Positions 45,562-59,135 of a stretch of 64,000 nt of DNA are shown here, piece after piece; the first letter of the stretch is position 1, and each line of letters starts with the position of its first letter. The notes under the pieces were generated by a model. It had not been told where the DNA came from. It worked only from the letters and a program-made list of their open reading frames with translations, and searched no databases. Source of the stretch: Dracaena cambodiana (lineage: Eukaryota; Streptophyta; Magnoliopsida; Asparagales; Asparagaceae); contig JAYEPQ010000007.1 of NCBI GenBank assembly GCA_036321105.1, positions 9,114,715-9,178,714 of the forward strand. Reading direction: 5' to 3'. A program made the position numbers and the translations under genes.

Positions 45562-46220
45562 AGTAATATCTCTAACTCGAATAGTCTTATATCAGATATG
45601 ATACAAGAATAGATGTACTTTATAATGGTTCTTGTCACTAGTTTTTTTGAGTGAGCAATCCGTAGTTAATTGTTAACCATTATATTTATTAATTTTTATT
45701 GTACCGGAGATTTAGGATATTTCTAAGATAATATATTCCCCTACTCCACTACCCAAATTCTAGAAGGGAACATTATAAAAACGTGGTTTTGAAGGCAGAC
45801 ACCGGCTACGAATTATATAGAACTAAGTGGCACATTGAGCTAAGTTTTACATAGAATAAACTACCACACAACTATAGTGGAGTTATCTCTACAATCTATG
45901 AGGGCCACATCTATAATTCTAAATTGACTGCGTAGAGTTAATGTACTATGTGCCCTTCAAACAAGGACGTCAGGTCCTGAAGGGGAGAATGTAATATCCC
46001 TACCTCAATAGTCCCATATCGTACATGCTGTAAGAATTAGTATATTTTATAATGATTTTCATGAACTCATAAACTAACTGTAATTAGATTTTTTTATTAG
46101 AGAAATATGTAGTTAATTATAAACTATTTTAACTATTGGTATTATACTAGAGACTAAGCATATTCCTACGAGAATATATTACTAACGTTCTGCTATCTAT
46201 TCTGAATAGGGAGTTTTACA
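45562..46220 (+). mobile_element. Old TRIM-like LTR element remnant, unit B
   Basis: LTR-like repeats 45562-45777 and 45990-46220, partner of 26127-26785. Confidence 0.5.
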
Positions 46221-46228
46221 ATACCTAT

Positions 46229-46979
46229 TGTAGACACAAAAAAAAAAAAAAAAAAATTGCGGGGCCTACCCACGGGAGAAATTCCCGCGGGTGGCAAGCC
46301 CCCGCGGGAATTCCACCCGAGGGAGTTTCTCCCGCGGGTGCCCACCCGCGGGAGGAACCCGTGGGTGGGCACCCGCGGGAGGAATCCCGCGGGTGTTGGC
46401 CACCCGCGGGATTTCACCCGCGGGAGTTGCTTCCGCGGGTGCCCACCCGCGGGAGATGCGCGGGAAGGGTGGGCACCCGCGGGAAAATCCCGAGGGTGGG
46501 CACCCGCGGGAAGACTTCTGCGGGTGGGCACCCGCGGAAGGAATCCCGCAGATGCCAACCCGTGGGTTGTTTTCCGCTTCCGTTCCGTTTTGCATGGTGA
46601 TCCGAATTTTTGGAGATTTAATCGGATTCGAGGGAAGAATTTGAACCGGATTAGAAGCGCTCCTCAATCTATAAAGTTGGAAACGGAGTTCAGGAAAGGA
46701 GGAGATTCTTTTGGAGAGGGAATTCTTTGGCGAGATAATTTTTCAGAGGCCAGAGTCCAAAAATCCAGAGAGAAGTTCCTCAATCCAGAGAGATCGGATG
46801 GTCAACAGAGTGCAGAATTAAGACTCCGCCGCTGCCAGAACCCACAAAAATAAAGGGGAATCGAAATCAATTGATCCCCATTCTTGTAATCTTGAATTTA
46901 TTTTGTAATTTTTCTTTTATTGCTGTAATTCAAAATCAAATTGGCAATATAAAGGAAGATTCAAATTTTCGGGCATACA
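46229..46979 (+). repeat. 5' LTR, unit C, with expanded CCCGCGGG array
   Basis: About 310 bp (46257-46570) of repeating GGGTGGGCACCCGCGGGA-type motifs, roughly twice the length in the other LTRs. This explains the 751-bp size. Long apparent proteins on both strands here (Gly/Pro/Arg-rich) reflect the repeat. Confidence 0.85.
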
Positions 46980-47076
46980 AGAATTGGCGACCACAGTGGG
47001 AGTTTGGGCGGCGCAATTCAATCTTTAAATTTTTTTATTCAGAGCCTAGGCGTCATCGCCAAGTAACGATAAATAA

Positions 47077-47784
47077 ATGTGAGGCGTCATCGCCCACCAA
47101 ATTTGACAAGACATCATCGTCTGTCAAAAAAAAAATTATGAGGCGTTATCGCCCAGAAAAAAAAATTGACAAGACGTCATCGTCTGTCAAAAAAAAATTA
47201 TGAGGCGTAATCGCCCATAAAAAAATGACAAGACGTCATCGTCTGTCAAAAAAAAAATTATGAGACGTCATCGCTCATAAAAAAAAAATTGACAAGATAT
47301 TATCGTCTGTCAAAAAAAAAATTATGAGGTGTCATCGCCTATAAAAAAAATGACAAGACGTCATCGTCTGTCAAAAAAAAAAATTATGAGGCGTCATCGC
47401 TCATAAAAAAAAATTGACAAGACGTCATCGTCTGTCAAAAAAAAAATTATGAGGCGTCATTGCCCATAAAAAAAATGACAAGACGTCATCGTCTGTCAAA
47501 AAAAAAAATTATGAGGCGTCATCGCCCATAAAAAAAAATGACAAGACGTCATCGTGTTCAAAAAAAAAAATTTGAGGCGTTATCGCCCACAAAAAAAAAT
47601 TGACAAAACTGGATACAACCCCCGGGATGCAACCCGCAGATGGAATCGCGGGATGCAACCCACAGATGGAATCGTGGGATGCAACCCGATGGAATCGAGG
47701 GACGCAACCCGCGGGACCCGCAGAGACGCAACCCACAGATGCAACGTGGGATGCAACCCTCGGGATACCGAATCCATAAGACAA

Positions 47785-47842
<58 letters not shown>

Positions 47843-47885
47843 GAGTAATAATAATAATAATAAAATAATAATAAATAAAATAATA
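47077..47885 (+). repeat. Leader tandem arrays and (TAA)n, unit C
   Basis: Partner of 220-1075. The 58-bp array is longer and the 27-bp array shorter than in A and B. Confidence 0.85.
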
Positions 47886-48661
47886 AATTGAAAAGACCTT
47901 ATCTTAAGAAAAAAAAATTGGACACGGAGCTCACTTGCGCGAGGGGCCCACCGCGCTTGCGCACGAGGAGGCACCCGCAGCGTGCTAAACTCAAAAAAAA
48001 CAAAAAACAAAAAAAAAAAACAAAAAAACAAAAAAAAAATTTGGGCTCAAAGCTCACCCGCGCAGGGCCCACCCACGCCTGCGCGGGGAAGCACCCGCAG
48101 CCCGCTGAACCCTTAAAAAAAAAAAAAAAAAAAGGTCGGGTGAGCACCCGCGGGAGATTCCGCGGGTTGATAACAGAACAAAAAAAAATGGTGGCCCTAA
48201 GTTGGAAACTTTTTGGTTGAAGGTGTAGACTTTTCGGCATCGATTGATAGAAAAAAAAAGCCTGTGCCTTTTTTCTTGTTTAGAGAATTTAGAAGGCAGC
48301 GACACCAACGCCATGAAGAATGCCGTAATGCCCCTCGCCTATCCTCTCCCGTTGCTGCTTCTCCCATTTTTGAAACCGCCGACCCTTCTCTCTTTCTGAC
48401 TGAAAACCTTGATTTCATCCGCCGACATCCACAGTGGCTGTGCCGAAGGAGAAAAGTCAAAGAGCAAGAGAAAGAAGAGGAGGAGAACTGGCTGGTCACG
48501 AGGGGACAAGTCCTGGCTGAAGCTCATCGATGCCGAGATGAAGGGCGGTGCAGGTGCTAGTTGCAGTGCCCAGAAGACGCCTCTAAGGAGGCCCCAGCAG
48601 CGCCTGCCACATGTTCGATCATATGCTCCAATGCAACATCGCCCCCTGACATCTCCACGCG

Positions 48662-48982
48662 ATGGTGATCGAAGCTCAAGATCTCATCCTCGGGGCGATG
48701 ACGGTGACCAGTTTCTCTGTACCTAACCGGCCTCCACTTTCAGCCATAGAGGAGGGATTAGTTACCAGGTGCGATGAGGTTCGAAGATTGCTATCAGACA
48801 ATCGACTTCTGGTTGAGGAGCCTCGCACACGTGAAGCTGATATGGAGGCTGTTAGAGAGGAGCTCCTGGCCATTCCCAAGATTCATGCTTAAAAAGAAGC
48901 CAAAGCTACAGAATTGACATTGATGGTCTGATCTCCACGCTCTTGAGCCTATGAAAGTAGAGGCCTTAGAGTTGTAATCTAC
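48662..48982 (+). pseudogene. Captured FLX-like gene fragment, unit C
   Basis: PPLSAIEEGLVTRCDEVRRL then LLSDNRLLVEE, with the same TAA after IPKIHA as in A and B. One more base is lost in the downstream segment (GCCTTAGAG). Confidence 0.5.
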
Positions 48983-49072
48983 AAAAAAAAAAAAGTGTAC
49001 TTGTGGGCTGGAACCAAGCATGACTGTTTCACCACAAAACACTTCCTAGTCTCTGTTCATTGCCAGCCATAC

Positions 49073-49387
49073 TAATCATAGTGTTTCAACCAGCCCTACT
49101 GCATCTGTGATTAACAGCATCAATGTTAATCAAATTATTGTCCCAAAGAAGAAGAAGAAGATGAAAGAACTCTTTGCATATTTGGGTCCTAGTTTTCTTG
49201 AGCTTACGAAAGCAAAGACCTTACTGAAAAGCCATAGGCCTCGCCTTCAGTCTTACCTTCCTCTTCAGATATGTTGTACCAGCAACATATACTACATCAA
49301 TAATTGGCTGGACAAGAGAACCTGGGCTTACACATTTAGAGCATGTTGCGCAACAATGGGGTGTTCATCCCATTGTTCCGCCATTAC
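49073..49387 (+). other. 315 bp present only in the unit C LARD
   Basis: A and B join CCAGCCATAC directly to ATGGTTGAAGG; C has 315 bp between (first TAATCATAG, last GCCATTAC). The shared TAC/ATGG ends suggest deletion in the A/B ancestor by short homology. A partial open frame includes MKELFAYLGPSFLEL and WLDKRTWAYTFRACC; I do not recognise it. Confidence 0.6.
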
Positions 49388-49669
49388 ATGGTTGAAGGCG
49401 TGACTCACTCGGCTTCACTAATGCCGCCAATATTCTCTATGCTTTCAGTGGCCATGCCATAATACACTGACCCTGCCATCGGCGGCAGCAATGTACAGAG
49501 CCTTCCGGAGACCAACCAAAAAAAAAAAAAAAAAAGGGCCGTGCGATTCGTAGGATTCAACCACAGGATGCAACCCGCAAGAGGTATACCCGTGGGATGC
49601 AACCCGCAAGAGGTATACTCGCGTGATAATCCTGTGGGATGCAACCCGCAAGTGCTACCACGGGTTGAA

Positions 49670-49900
49670 AAAAATAATAATAATAAAAATAAAAAAAACA
49701 AAAATATTAGAAAATAATAATAATAAATAATAATAAAAATGATAATAAAATAATAAAAATATAAATAAGATAAAAATAATAAAAAAAAAATAAAAACAAA
49801 TATATGTACATATGTAATAAATAAAAAAATAAAATAAATAAAAAAAATAAAAAAATAAACATAATATAAATAAAAATTCAAAAAAAAAATTAAAAAAAGA
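49670..49900 (+). repeat. A+T-only low-complexity tract, unit C
   Basis: Partner of 2436-2690. Confidence 0.8.
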
Positions 49901-50079
49901 GAGAAAGAGGTTGCACCCGCAAATGCACTGCCCGTAGCCCCCTGCGCAAGGAGTCCAAAAAAAAAATGATGAGAAAATGAAAAAGATAAAATTCCTTTGT
50001 TTATCTATTAACAAGGTAAATAAAAATAAATTATCTCTCTTTCTCCCTGCAGATCAGATTTCGAGATCTAGATGAAGGC

Positions 50080-51210
50080 AACGGGAAAAGAACAAATTTC
50101 CCGCCAACCCTACCATGCTGGGGGTAAAAAAGCATGAATCACCCAATGCCGTCAAGCTAAAGGGAAGAGAATAAATTTTTCGCCAACCCCACCATGTTGG
50201 GGGTAAAAAGTGTGAATCACCCAATGCCGTCAAGGCAAAGGGAAGAGAACCAGCTTCTCGCCAACCCCACCATACTGGGGGTAAAAAGCATGAATCACCC
50301 AATGCCGTCAAGGCAAAGGGAAGAGAATAAATTTCTCGCCAACCCCATTATACTGGGGGTAAAAAGTATGAATTACTCAACGCCGACAAGGTTACGGGAA
50401 GAGAATAAATTTCTCACCAACCCCATCATGCTGGGGGTAAGAAGTATGAATTACCCAACGTCGACAAGATTACGGGAAGAGAATAAATTTCTCGCCAACC
50501 CCATCATACTGGGGGTAAAAATTATGAATTACCCAACGCCGATAAGGCTACGGGAAGAGAATAAATTTCTCGCCAACCCCATCATACTGGGGGTAAATGT
50601 ATGAATTGCCCAATGCCGCTAAGGCAAAGGGAAGAGGAAAAGTTTGGCATTTAAGCCCAAATAAAATTCTCGACAACTCTCCATGCTGAGGGGAAGAGTA
50701 TGGCTAGCCCAACTCAAACGGTAGTTGGTAAAGACTAATCAAATCTGTTGATAGCTGGGGGTTTGCTAAAAATCTCATGACAAATCTATCACAACTGTAT
50801 CCTTGAATATAAGGATACATCATTGCCCAACGCCGCTAAAGCAAAGGGAAGAGAAAAAGTTTGGTATTTAAGCTCAAACGAAACTCTCGACAACTCACCA
50901 TGCTGAGCGAAATACTATGGTTAGCCCAACTCAAACGGTAGTTGGTAAAGGCTAATCAAATCAGTTAATAGCTGGGAGTTTGCTAAAAATTCCATGATAA
51001 ATCTGTCACAACAGTATCTTTATTCGAATATAAAGATACATTGTTGCCCAATGCCGCTAAGGCAAAGGGAAGAGGAAAGGTTTGGAATTTAAACCCAAAC
51101 AAAATCCTCGACAACTCACCATGCTGAGGGTAATAGCATGGCTAGCTCGACTCAAACGGTAGTTGGTAAAGGCTAATCAAATCCGTTGATAGCTGGGGGT
51201 TTGCTAAAAA
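50080..51210 (+). repeat. 78-bp and 210-bp tandem arrays, unit C
   Basis: Partners of 2840-4085, with one 78-bp unit fewer. Confidence 0.85.
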
Positions 51211-51984
51211 CCTAATCAGATAAATCTCTTGTCACGTTAAGATTTTACCTCTGACAACAAAACTTTTCTCGTCATTTTTCTCCAACAGAGCAAGTGACAC
51301 TTCAAAATTTTTGTTAAGTTAAAATCATATCTCTGACATCATAATTCAAAATCAAATGAGATAAAATCCGATTAAATCTCCTGTCATGTTAAGGTTTCAC
51401 CTCTGACAGAAAAGAAAACTCACACTTCATCAAGTCCAATATTACAGCTTTTGATAAATTTGTTTTTGATATCGTTAAATTAAAAATTACCTCTGACGAA
51501 AATCATCTCCCTATCAAGTTAACAGTTACCTCTAATAGTCCGATTCCAAGGCTAAATACGTTAACCGTCACCTCTATTTAGTCAGCTTGTTCCTATCACG
51601 ACCAGATCCTCTAAATAGGTTGAGCTCCAAGACACGTTTAATGTCACCCCTGTCTTTCCCTGATCCGTCATACTAGATGTCACTGAACGGTTAGGATTCT
51701 AATGAGCACGTTAACATGATACCTCTGCTTGACCTAAAATAAGAATGTTAACATCATACCTCTACTTGTCATCCAATGAGTACGTTAACATCATACCTCT
51801 ACTTGTTATCTAATGAGCACGTTAAAATCATATCTCTGCTTGTTATTAAATAATTGAATATGTTAACAGTTATCTCTGTCTACCAAATCCTTTAAAACGT
51901 CTGATAGCCAAAATTAAAGAATCCAAAGTATTTCGAAATTTAGTACGACTCAATACAGAACTTTAAAAACTTTGGAAGGGTTTA

Positions 51985-52625
51985 TGTAGACACAAAAAAA
52001 AATTGCGGGGCGTACCCGCGGGAGAAATTCCCTCGGGTGGCTAGCACCCGCTGGAATTCCTCCCGCGGATGCTAGCCACCCACGGGAGTTTCTCCCGCGG
52101 GTCGGCACCAGCGGGAGAAATCCAATCCCGCGGGTGGGCACCCGCGGGAGGGCTTCCGCGGGTGGGCACCCGCAGGAGGAATCCCGCAGGTGCCAACTCG
52201 CGGGTTGTTTTCCGCTTTCGTTCCATTTTGCATGGTGATCTGGATTTTTAGGGATTTAATTGGATTCGAGGGAAGAATTTGAGCCGGATTAGAAGCGCTC
52301 CTCAATCTATAAAGTTGGGAACGGAGTTCAAGAAATGAGGAGATTCTTTTGGAGAGAGAATTCTTTGGCGAGACAATTTTTCAGATGCCGGAGTCCAAAA
52401 ATCCAGAGAGGAGTTTTATAATCCAAAGAGATCGGATCGTCAACGGAGTGCAGAATCAAGACTCCACCGCTGTATAATTTTTTGAAACCCACAAAAATAA
52501 AGGGGAATCGAAATCAATTGATCCCCATTCTTGTAATCTTGAATTTATTTTATAATTTTTTTTTATTGCTGTAATTCAAAATCAAATTGGCAATATAAAA
52601 GAAGATTCAATTTTTCGGGCATACA
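51985..52625 (+). repeat. 3' LTR, unit C, without nested solo LTR
   Basis: 641 bp. It reads GAATCCCGCAGGTGCCAACT across the point where A and B have the 2.6-kb insert, giving the empty site. Confidence 0.88.
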
Positions 52626-52630
52626 CCTAT

Positions 52631-53099
52631 AATATGCTAATCAATAAAAGTTGAATCTTGCATGAAGCGCAAGGTTTTATGGTATAAACAATTCATGTAT
52701 CTTATTTTGAATTCCAGGTTTATTTTACGTTTTTATGTAATTTGAAGCACATGCATGCATATGCAAGCATATATGTAACAACTATAGATTCCAACAAGTT
52801 TGGCACCTCAATGCACCTAAGCTTAGTTTTATAAGTTTTAACTTACATGTATCACAAGTTATGCACGTAATTAGTACAGATTCTGTCTGGTTCAGTAGAT
52901 TTCAACCGATGATCTATCTCTCGCGTCCGAGATTGGATCGAGGTAATTCTTGATTACTTGGAGAGTTGTTTCAATCTTATAACTTTTTTCCTAAATTGAT
53001 TTTTCTTATTTAAGTTGTATTAGCATCAAACTTGGTCTAGAAACCTGAACCTTGTTATTATTGATGAAACACTCTCCTTTAGTGACCTCAGTAATAGTA
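52631..53099. other. Spacer after the unit C LARD
   Basis: Partner of 8021-8494; nothing recognisable. Confidence 0.45.
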
Positions 53100-53107
53100 T
53101 TAACGTG

Positions 53108-55142
53108 GGGAATTTCTAGGGGGGCACACCTTTTTTCCTAGTGAGCCCACTTAAAACTTTCTATTTATTTACTACTTAGTCATCCAAGTTTAAGGACAAA
53201 AATACCCCTCCTTCACCCTCCCAGCTGCATCGTCTTTTCCCGTGCGAATGCGGAGAAAAGGGGGGAAAATCCGATCTCGAAACCCAAACCCAATTCCTCT
53301 TGAAAACTTACTCCCTTTCATTAAAGAATAGCAGAAATTAAAACCTATATTTGGCTTAAATCATTATTTTCATCATTAAACCCTAAAAAAAGATCAAATT
53401 TTTTTCATTGGTGGGTCTACGAGATCAACGAAAGCTAATCCGGGATTGCATAACCAGATAAGCTATATCCTATCCGGTTCTATAAAACCGGATCAGCTGA
53501 TCCGATTATGTAAATCTAGATAAATAATCTAGGTTTATAGTTCCGGATCATATACTATTGATCGGGCTTACGTACCCGGATCAATAGTATATGATCCGGG
53601 ACTATAAGCCCGGATATGAGGATTAAACATGAAAATGCCTACAAAATTTAATGAATGCAATTAATGAAAGCAAAAATTTAAGTTGTAACACATAGTACAA
53701 TGATTCAAATGAATGCAATTAATGAAAGCAATTATTAAAAGCAATTAATTTAAGTTGTAACAACAACAATTAATGAATGCAATTATTGAAAGCAAAACGA
53801 TTCAAATGCCATTGATCAAAGAAGAAAATGCCTACAAAATTTAAGTTGTAACACATAGTACAATCATCCACATAAACACGAAGAAAGATAAGATATATGT
53901 ATATAAACTTTGTACTCCAAAATATTTACAAATAAAAACATTCGATCCTTCAAGTCTCTTTAACTATATCAGTGCTACGAAACACACCGAAAGCCTCTGT
54001 AAACTGCGAGCCAAATTCCAAACAAAACCGAACACAAGAACACATGCGCGATCACCACAATCTTCACATGCCTCCACCACAATTTCGTCCCAATCTGGCG
54101 ATTCCTGTTCGGAAAGCTCAAGCTCATGCTCAAACTAAACTCTTTGCATTCGTATCCATGCTGCTTCCACCGTCGCTCTCGGCCCCTGCCAAGTCAATCT
54201 TCACCACCGAATTCTTCCGCTCGACCCCATTACTACTACTACTACCACAATGGAGAAGCGGCGACTTTGTTGAGCTCGAGCTCAATTTGTAAACGTTCAA
54301 GTTGTCTTGGTTCATGCTCTCGAAGGAGTGTCTTGGTTCATGCTCTTTAGGGAGCAGATCAAGCGTTTGATGATGGGGACAAGGTCGTCGCCGAAGTTAT
54401 TAGTGCTCTTCTTGTAGCCGTTCTTGATCTGGTGGAGGAGGTGGAGGAGCTTGCGCTTGTTGGAGGAGGAGGAAGAGGCAGAGGGGTAGTGATCGACGAT
54501 GGTGAAGGAGACGAGGGAGCCGTCGATGAGGAAGCCGAAGGTGCGGCCGCCGGCAGTGTGGAAGTAGTGGGAGTGGAAGGGTGGGGCCCGCTTGGCGCAG
54601 AGAGAGGCTAGGGTTTTGAGGTCGCGATCACCGCCGTTGTAAGTATAGAGGATGCGACTATGCTTGGAGACGCGACCAGCTTGCCGATCAAGGATTCCAT
54701 TAGAGTAAGAGTACAGATGAAGATCTTAATCTCAATATCTTTCTCCTTCTCCGACAGTTTCCCCGCGACGGCGGCGAGGAAAATGCTGGAGAAGGGGAAA
54801 GATTGGGGTTTTGGAGGGAATCAGAGCTTGAAAAAAAGGGAGGAGAGGGCGGCGGCCGGGATGCGAGCGGCGACGGCGACGGCGACGACCGGGGGAGTGG
54901 GGTCCAACCGGGCGGTGGTGGGTCCAACCGGGCGGTGGTGGGAGAGACGGCTTGGGAGAGGGAGGTAGAGATGGATCGATCGGTTTTTAAGAACGTGGGA
55001 GAGAGAGAACTGGGGTGGGTGTTCTAGGAATCATTGATGTACGTTCTCACTAGGAAAAACTCCTCTCTTTTCAAAAAAGAGAGTGTATTCACTAGAAAAA
55101 GTGAGCTCACTAGAAAAATGGTGTGCCTCTTTAGAAATTCCC
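53108..55142. mobile_element. TIR element with phytolongin-like sequence, unit C
   Basis: Ends GGGAATTTCTAGGGGGGCAC and, reverse-complemented, GGGAATTTCTAAAGAGGCAC; flanks TTAACGTG (53100-53107) and TTAATGTT (55143-55150). The right TIR is better preserved here (GTGAGCTCACTAGAAAAA). Confidence 0.65.
53975..54725 (-). pseudogene. Phytolongin-like sequence with frameshifts, unit C
   Basis: Same protein as in A and B but with a 5-bp duplication (CAAACTAAACTC, about 54132) and a roughly 26-bp duplication around 54,305-54,345 (CTTGGTTCATGCTCT twice), both shifting the frame. The N-terminal longin part and the TM anchor are no longer in one frame. Confidence 0.7.
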
Positions 55143-55150
55143 TTAATGTT

Positions 55151-57490
55151 TCTTCCATATTCAAATTCGGATTGAGCTGATTCTTAACTAGTTGGAAATC
55201 CTCCTGATTCACTCATTATTCGTTGTAAATTATGGCTTGGAAGTCATTATTCCTGCATAGTCAAAAACCGCATTACTAGTCATGCCCAGCCATGACCCGG
55301 CCATGCCCTCTTATACATGCATACACGTTTACAAGCTTTTAGTTATACTTGTTACCTCCTGTCCATATCTATCAATGTATACACATGCCATATCGTTTGA
55401 CCATCTATACATGATTTTTTTTCTATACCAGATATCTGAACACTAGTAATACAAGATATGTATGCATGCTAAAAAAAATATTATAACATGGATATTGGAG
55501 GAAGTGAACTATGAAACTGTATATGTATTTCCGGAGGATAGGGACATAGAGGTTGTGCAACCGAAATAAGAGCCCAACTGCAGGGATCTTATGCTGTCAC
55601 TGCGGCCTTGTACTGATGTTATCTAATATTGAGTACCTGAATGGTATGCCTAGAGAATGCAAGGTTTGATGAGTATCCTTAGTCGTGTGTTTGGTGACTG
55701 TGATAGTCCTAGGGTCTGGATGCCTAGCAGCATGTGCAATTCAATATTGAAGTCTGAGGCTGTAGTCTCAAATATGCTGAGACCTTTTCAGAACATGCAT
55801 CTGTAGTTCTGTTCCAAATAAGATTGATGAATGAAAGAATAACACAACATTTCCAGGCTAAATTAGATGATTGTTCCAAATCTGCTCCTTTATTATGTTA
55901 TGCGGATAGTAAGGTTTATTTTGATACATTGTCATGGTAAAAAACATATGGATAGACGGTATATTCTGTATCATAACTCGCAAACACTAACGATTAACAT
56001 ATGTATTGTAATTTTAGATAGTATACTTAGCACCGAATGATGATTAATTGACAACCATAAAACCTCTATGAATCTGACTATAGTAGAAGTAGTGATGTGC
56101 CTTCATAAATGGTGGGCGGCTGAAAAGAACAGACAAGTCCTAAAATATATCGAAGAAGAAATTCAAGATTCAAATACAGACTAAACAAAAAAATTGCATT
56201 TCTTTTAATTCTATTATCGTAACGAAATAGTTGCAAATGATTGAAAATATATTGGTTAATGTAAGTCTAGCCTAATTGGGACGTACTTATATTATTATAT
56301 ATGATGCATTAGTTTTTTTAGTTATAATATTACAAAGATCAATTTTATAGAAAATAATATTATTTTTAAATGAAAATTTTTCATGTCTGTTATTATAATT
56401 TTTTTTTTTTTTGAATATTTAGCAGTTTTTTAAATTTTTTATTGTTTTTTATCTTTCTATTCATTGTTTTTTTTTTTTTTCTTTTTATATTGATCTTGAT
56501 TTATATGTGATCTTCATCCTTGCAAAACAAGACCGAAATGTATTACAAAGTTATAATATGTATTGGTTTCCCTAACGGTAGAGGTAATGTAATTTCTTTT
56601 TAATATAAAACCGTATATCCGTCTTCAAACTGAGACTTCAATTTATCAGTAAAGCAAACCAAAGTCAAGTAAACTATTAGTTATAGATACAGTACTTTCT
56701 TTAAAAAATTTTAAAAAAAATTGGAACAGCATGCCAAGTCGGACATATATAGAAATTTACCCAGTTCCAAAGTATGGTTAAAATTATGGGTGCAAAAGGA
56801 TTTGATTTTATCTCCATCATACTTGGATTCGAATTCAAATATTTTTTTGGGATTAGTAAAGATTTTTGCATCCAGCTAAATGTGGGTGCGAAGAGAGTTT
56901 TCCTCTTTCTTTTTTGCTTGATTCATATCTAAATTCAGATTTTAACAAAAATCTCTATTATTTAAATTAAATCTGGGGATTATGTTCTTATACGAAATAT
57001 ATAGAAAGCTGGTGTATCTGTTGATTCGCAAATTGACTGTAATTTTAAAGTACCTGATTGATAGGACTTAAGTGAGACTCATATATATTGATAATATACT
57101 TGGACTGCATCAAGTGTACAAATTAAAAAAATAACATATTAATAACACCACATGCTCACAAAATTTTATTCATAAATACTTATAATTATAAAATTATTCT
57201 TCGGATCGGATCGATAGCCATTTCCATGAACATCTAAGTTCCGTTTTAACCAAATATGAGAGCACTTTTCACTTCCATTAACAACTCATATCCGAATCAT
57301 TGATTCGCGTCAAAGAAATAAATATAAATATGGGCACATATTTAGCGCATGTTTAGTTGTTGGATTTCTATTAAGAATTCTGATACCTTTCTAAAATTCT
57401 AAGAGCTTCACAAGAATTAATATAGCATGCTCGACACCCACAAACTTCAATCCAATTTTGACGTGTTTTTGGGGAAATTTATCTTGTATT
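55151..57490. other. AT-rich spacer, unit C
   Basis: Partner of 10501-12874. From about 55,760 on it is almost identical to unit A. Confidence 0.45.
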
Positions 57491-57878
57491 TGGGGAGTGT
57501 TTGGTTACTTACAGGTTACCTACAAGTGGTGTTACTGATGTTATTGCAAATATAGTTGTAGCAATTGAAATTGTTGCAACTTAATTATATTATTGTGTTT
57601 GGTTTGGAGCTTGTAAGCTGTAATTAGAGCTGTAAAATTCTTTAAATATTAATTTTTTGTTTTCAAGATGTTTGAATTTATCCTATTTACTAATAATATA
57701 ATCACTATTTTAAAAGTAGAGAAGAAAACAGTGTTTTTTCCACAACTGCAACTATTACTTGTAGTTGTAATTATAAACTTTTGCAAGTGCAGCCGTAATC
57801 TAGCAATGACACTTACAGAAAAACTGGTTGCAATTGCAACCACTTCAGGTGCTAAAAGTAGCATCCTAACACCCCCTT
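57491..57878. mobile_element. hAT-like MITE candidate, unit C
   Basis: Partner of 12875-13261, practically identical. A second, left-truncated copy is at 61255-61562. Confidence 0.4.
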
Positions 57879-58465
57879 AGATGGGGTCGAAAATCCTTAC
57901 TGTAGTTCTAGCAAAATCAAAGAGATCATCACATAAGTAAGGATTTTGATCTAGATATTCTATCTAGTTTAAGGCGGATTTTATTTAGGGACCCGCGAAT
58001 AACCAAATTTCGATGCGTGAAACAGTTTTAGCATGTACGTATGGTGGGGCAGTGTGACTCACTAATAGGGCCTGTCAGCTGCCGCATCACCATCTGGCAC
58101 TATGGATGAGATTGGACAGATCTATGAGTCGACTTTTGTTCTACTTTATTCAAAATAGGGGTATTTACTGGTTTGTCTCTCAAATCTTTATATATTATGA
58201 TTTATTCCCCTAATTCTTCATATTTAGGATTTAGTTCTCCAAATCTTCTAAGTTATTACAATTTAGTACCCCTTCCTAACTTTTATTAACACAGTTTAAT
58301 TTTTAATCTGATATTACTATTTTACCTCTCTTTATTCATTATTTCTCTTTCTCCTCTCTTCTCCTTATTTCTTGCTCGTCTCTTCTCCTTTTCCTCTCTT
58401 CTCCTTTGCTTTGTTGGGTTCGTATTAATGTTCATGTTTTTTTTTTTTTTTTGCTTCATTAAAGG

Positions 58466-59056
58466 ATGATGACACCGTAATCCAAGCGCGGCAGTCCAAG
58501 TGTCCGAACCTTCCTCCTCCGGCAACGATCCTTTGATTTTCAAAGACCCTTCTCACCAGGCCAGAGTGGTCTTTCCCAAGCCAGCGCACCCCACCACTGA
58601 GATCACACGCGTCTGTTCCAAGTCCTCGTCCAAATTTTTTTTGATAAGGTTGTCCCTGTGCTCTTCAATTCCGACGAGCTCACTGTCTTGGGTGAAGATA
58701 GCATTCAATCGATAAGGATGCTGTGAGAGGTCTCCGGCTCTTGCGATTGCAGAAGCAGCCGCTGCATTTGAAGGCGTTGAGATGAAGCCAAATTTCTGTG
58801 CTCTTTTGCAAGCCTCGTCCACACCGACCTTGATCCTCTGAATCTCGACTGCAAGCCAGTAGCGCGCGTTACCCGTCCTGAGCAGACGAGTGCCCATCCT
58901 GAGCGCGCGGGTACCGAGCTCGATGCCAGCGCCAGTCGAGAGTAAACGAGCACTGATTCGGCGGAAGCGAGTGGTTCCCCTCGTTCCGAGCAAAACCGGC
59001 TCTCCTTAGAAAGTGAGTCCCAGCGCGAGAGCTAGGAACATGAACAACCAGCCTTA
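58466..59056 (-). pseudogene. NB-ARC (RPM1-like CNL) fragment, C1
   Basis: Same 5-bp frame-shifting duplication after the P-loop as in A1 (GKTTLAW), which shows A1 and C1 are the same duplicated copy. Confidence 0.8.
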
Positions 59057-59135
59057 CCTTTAATGAAGCAAAAAAAAAAGAAAATGAACATAAACCCAAA
59101 GAAGCAAAGGAGAAGAGAGAAATGAAGAATGAAGG

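Larger units (their letters stand above)
46229..52625 (+). mobile_element. LARD-like LTR retrotransposon, unit C copy, complete with target duplication
   Basis: 6397 bp between perfect CCTAT copies (46224-46228 and 52626-52630). The 5' LTR is 751 bp and the 3' LTR 641 bp; neither has the nested solo LTR. This copy gives the cleanest definition of the element: TGTAGACAC start, GGGCATACA end, primer-site-like TGGCGACCACAGTGGG at 46985, G-rich tract before 51985. It has no retrotransposon proteins. Confidence 0.88.

Noticed and set aside
46193..46853. Collagen-like Gly/Pro/Arg-rich open frames on both strands
   Set aside because: Produced by the CCCGCGGG-rich LTR array; open in several frames at once.
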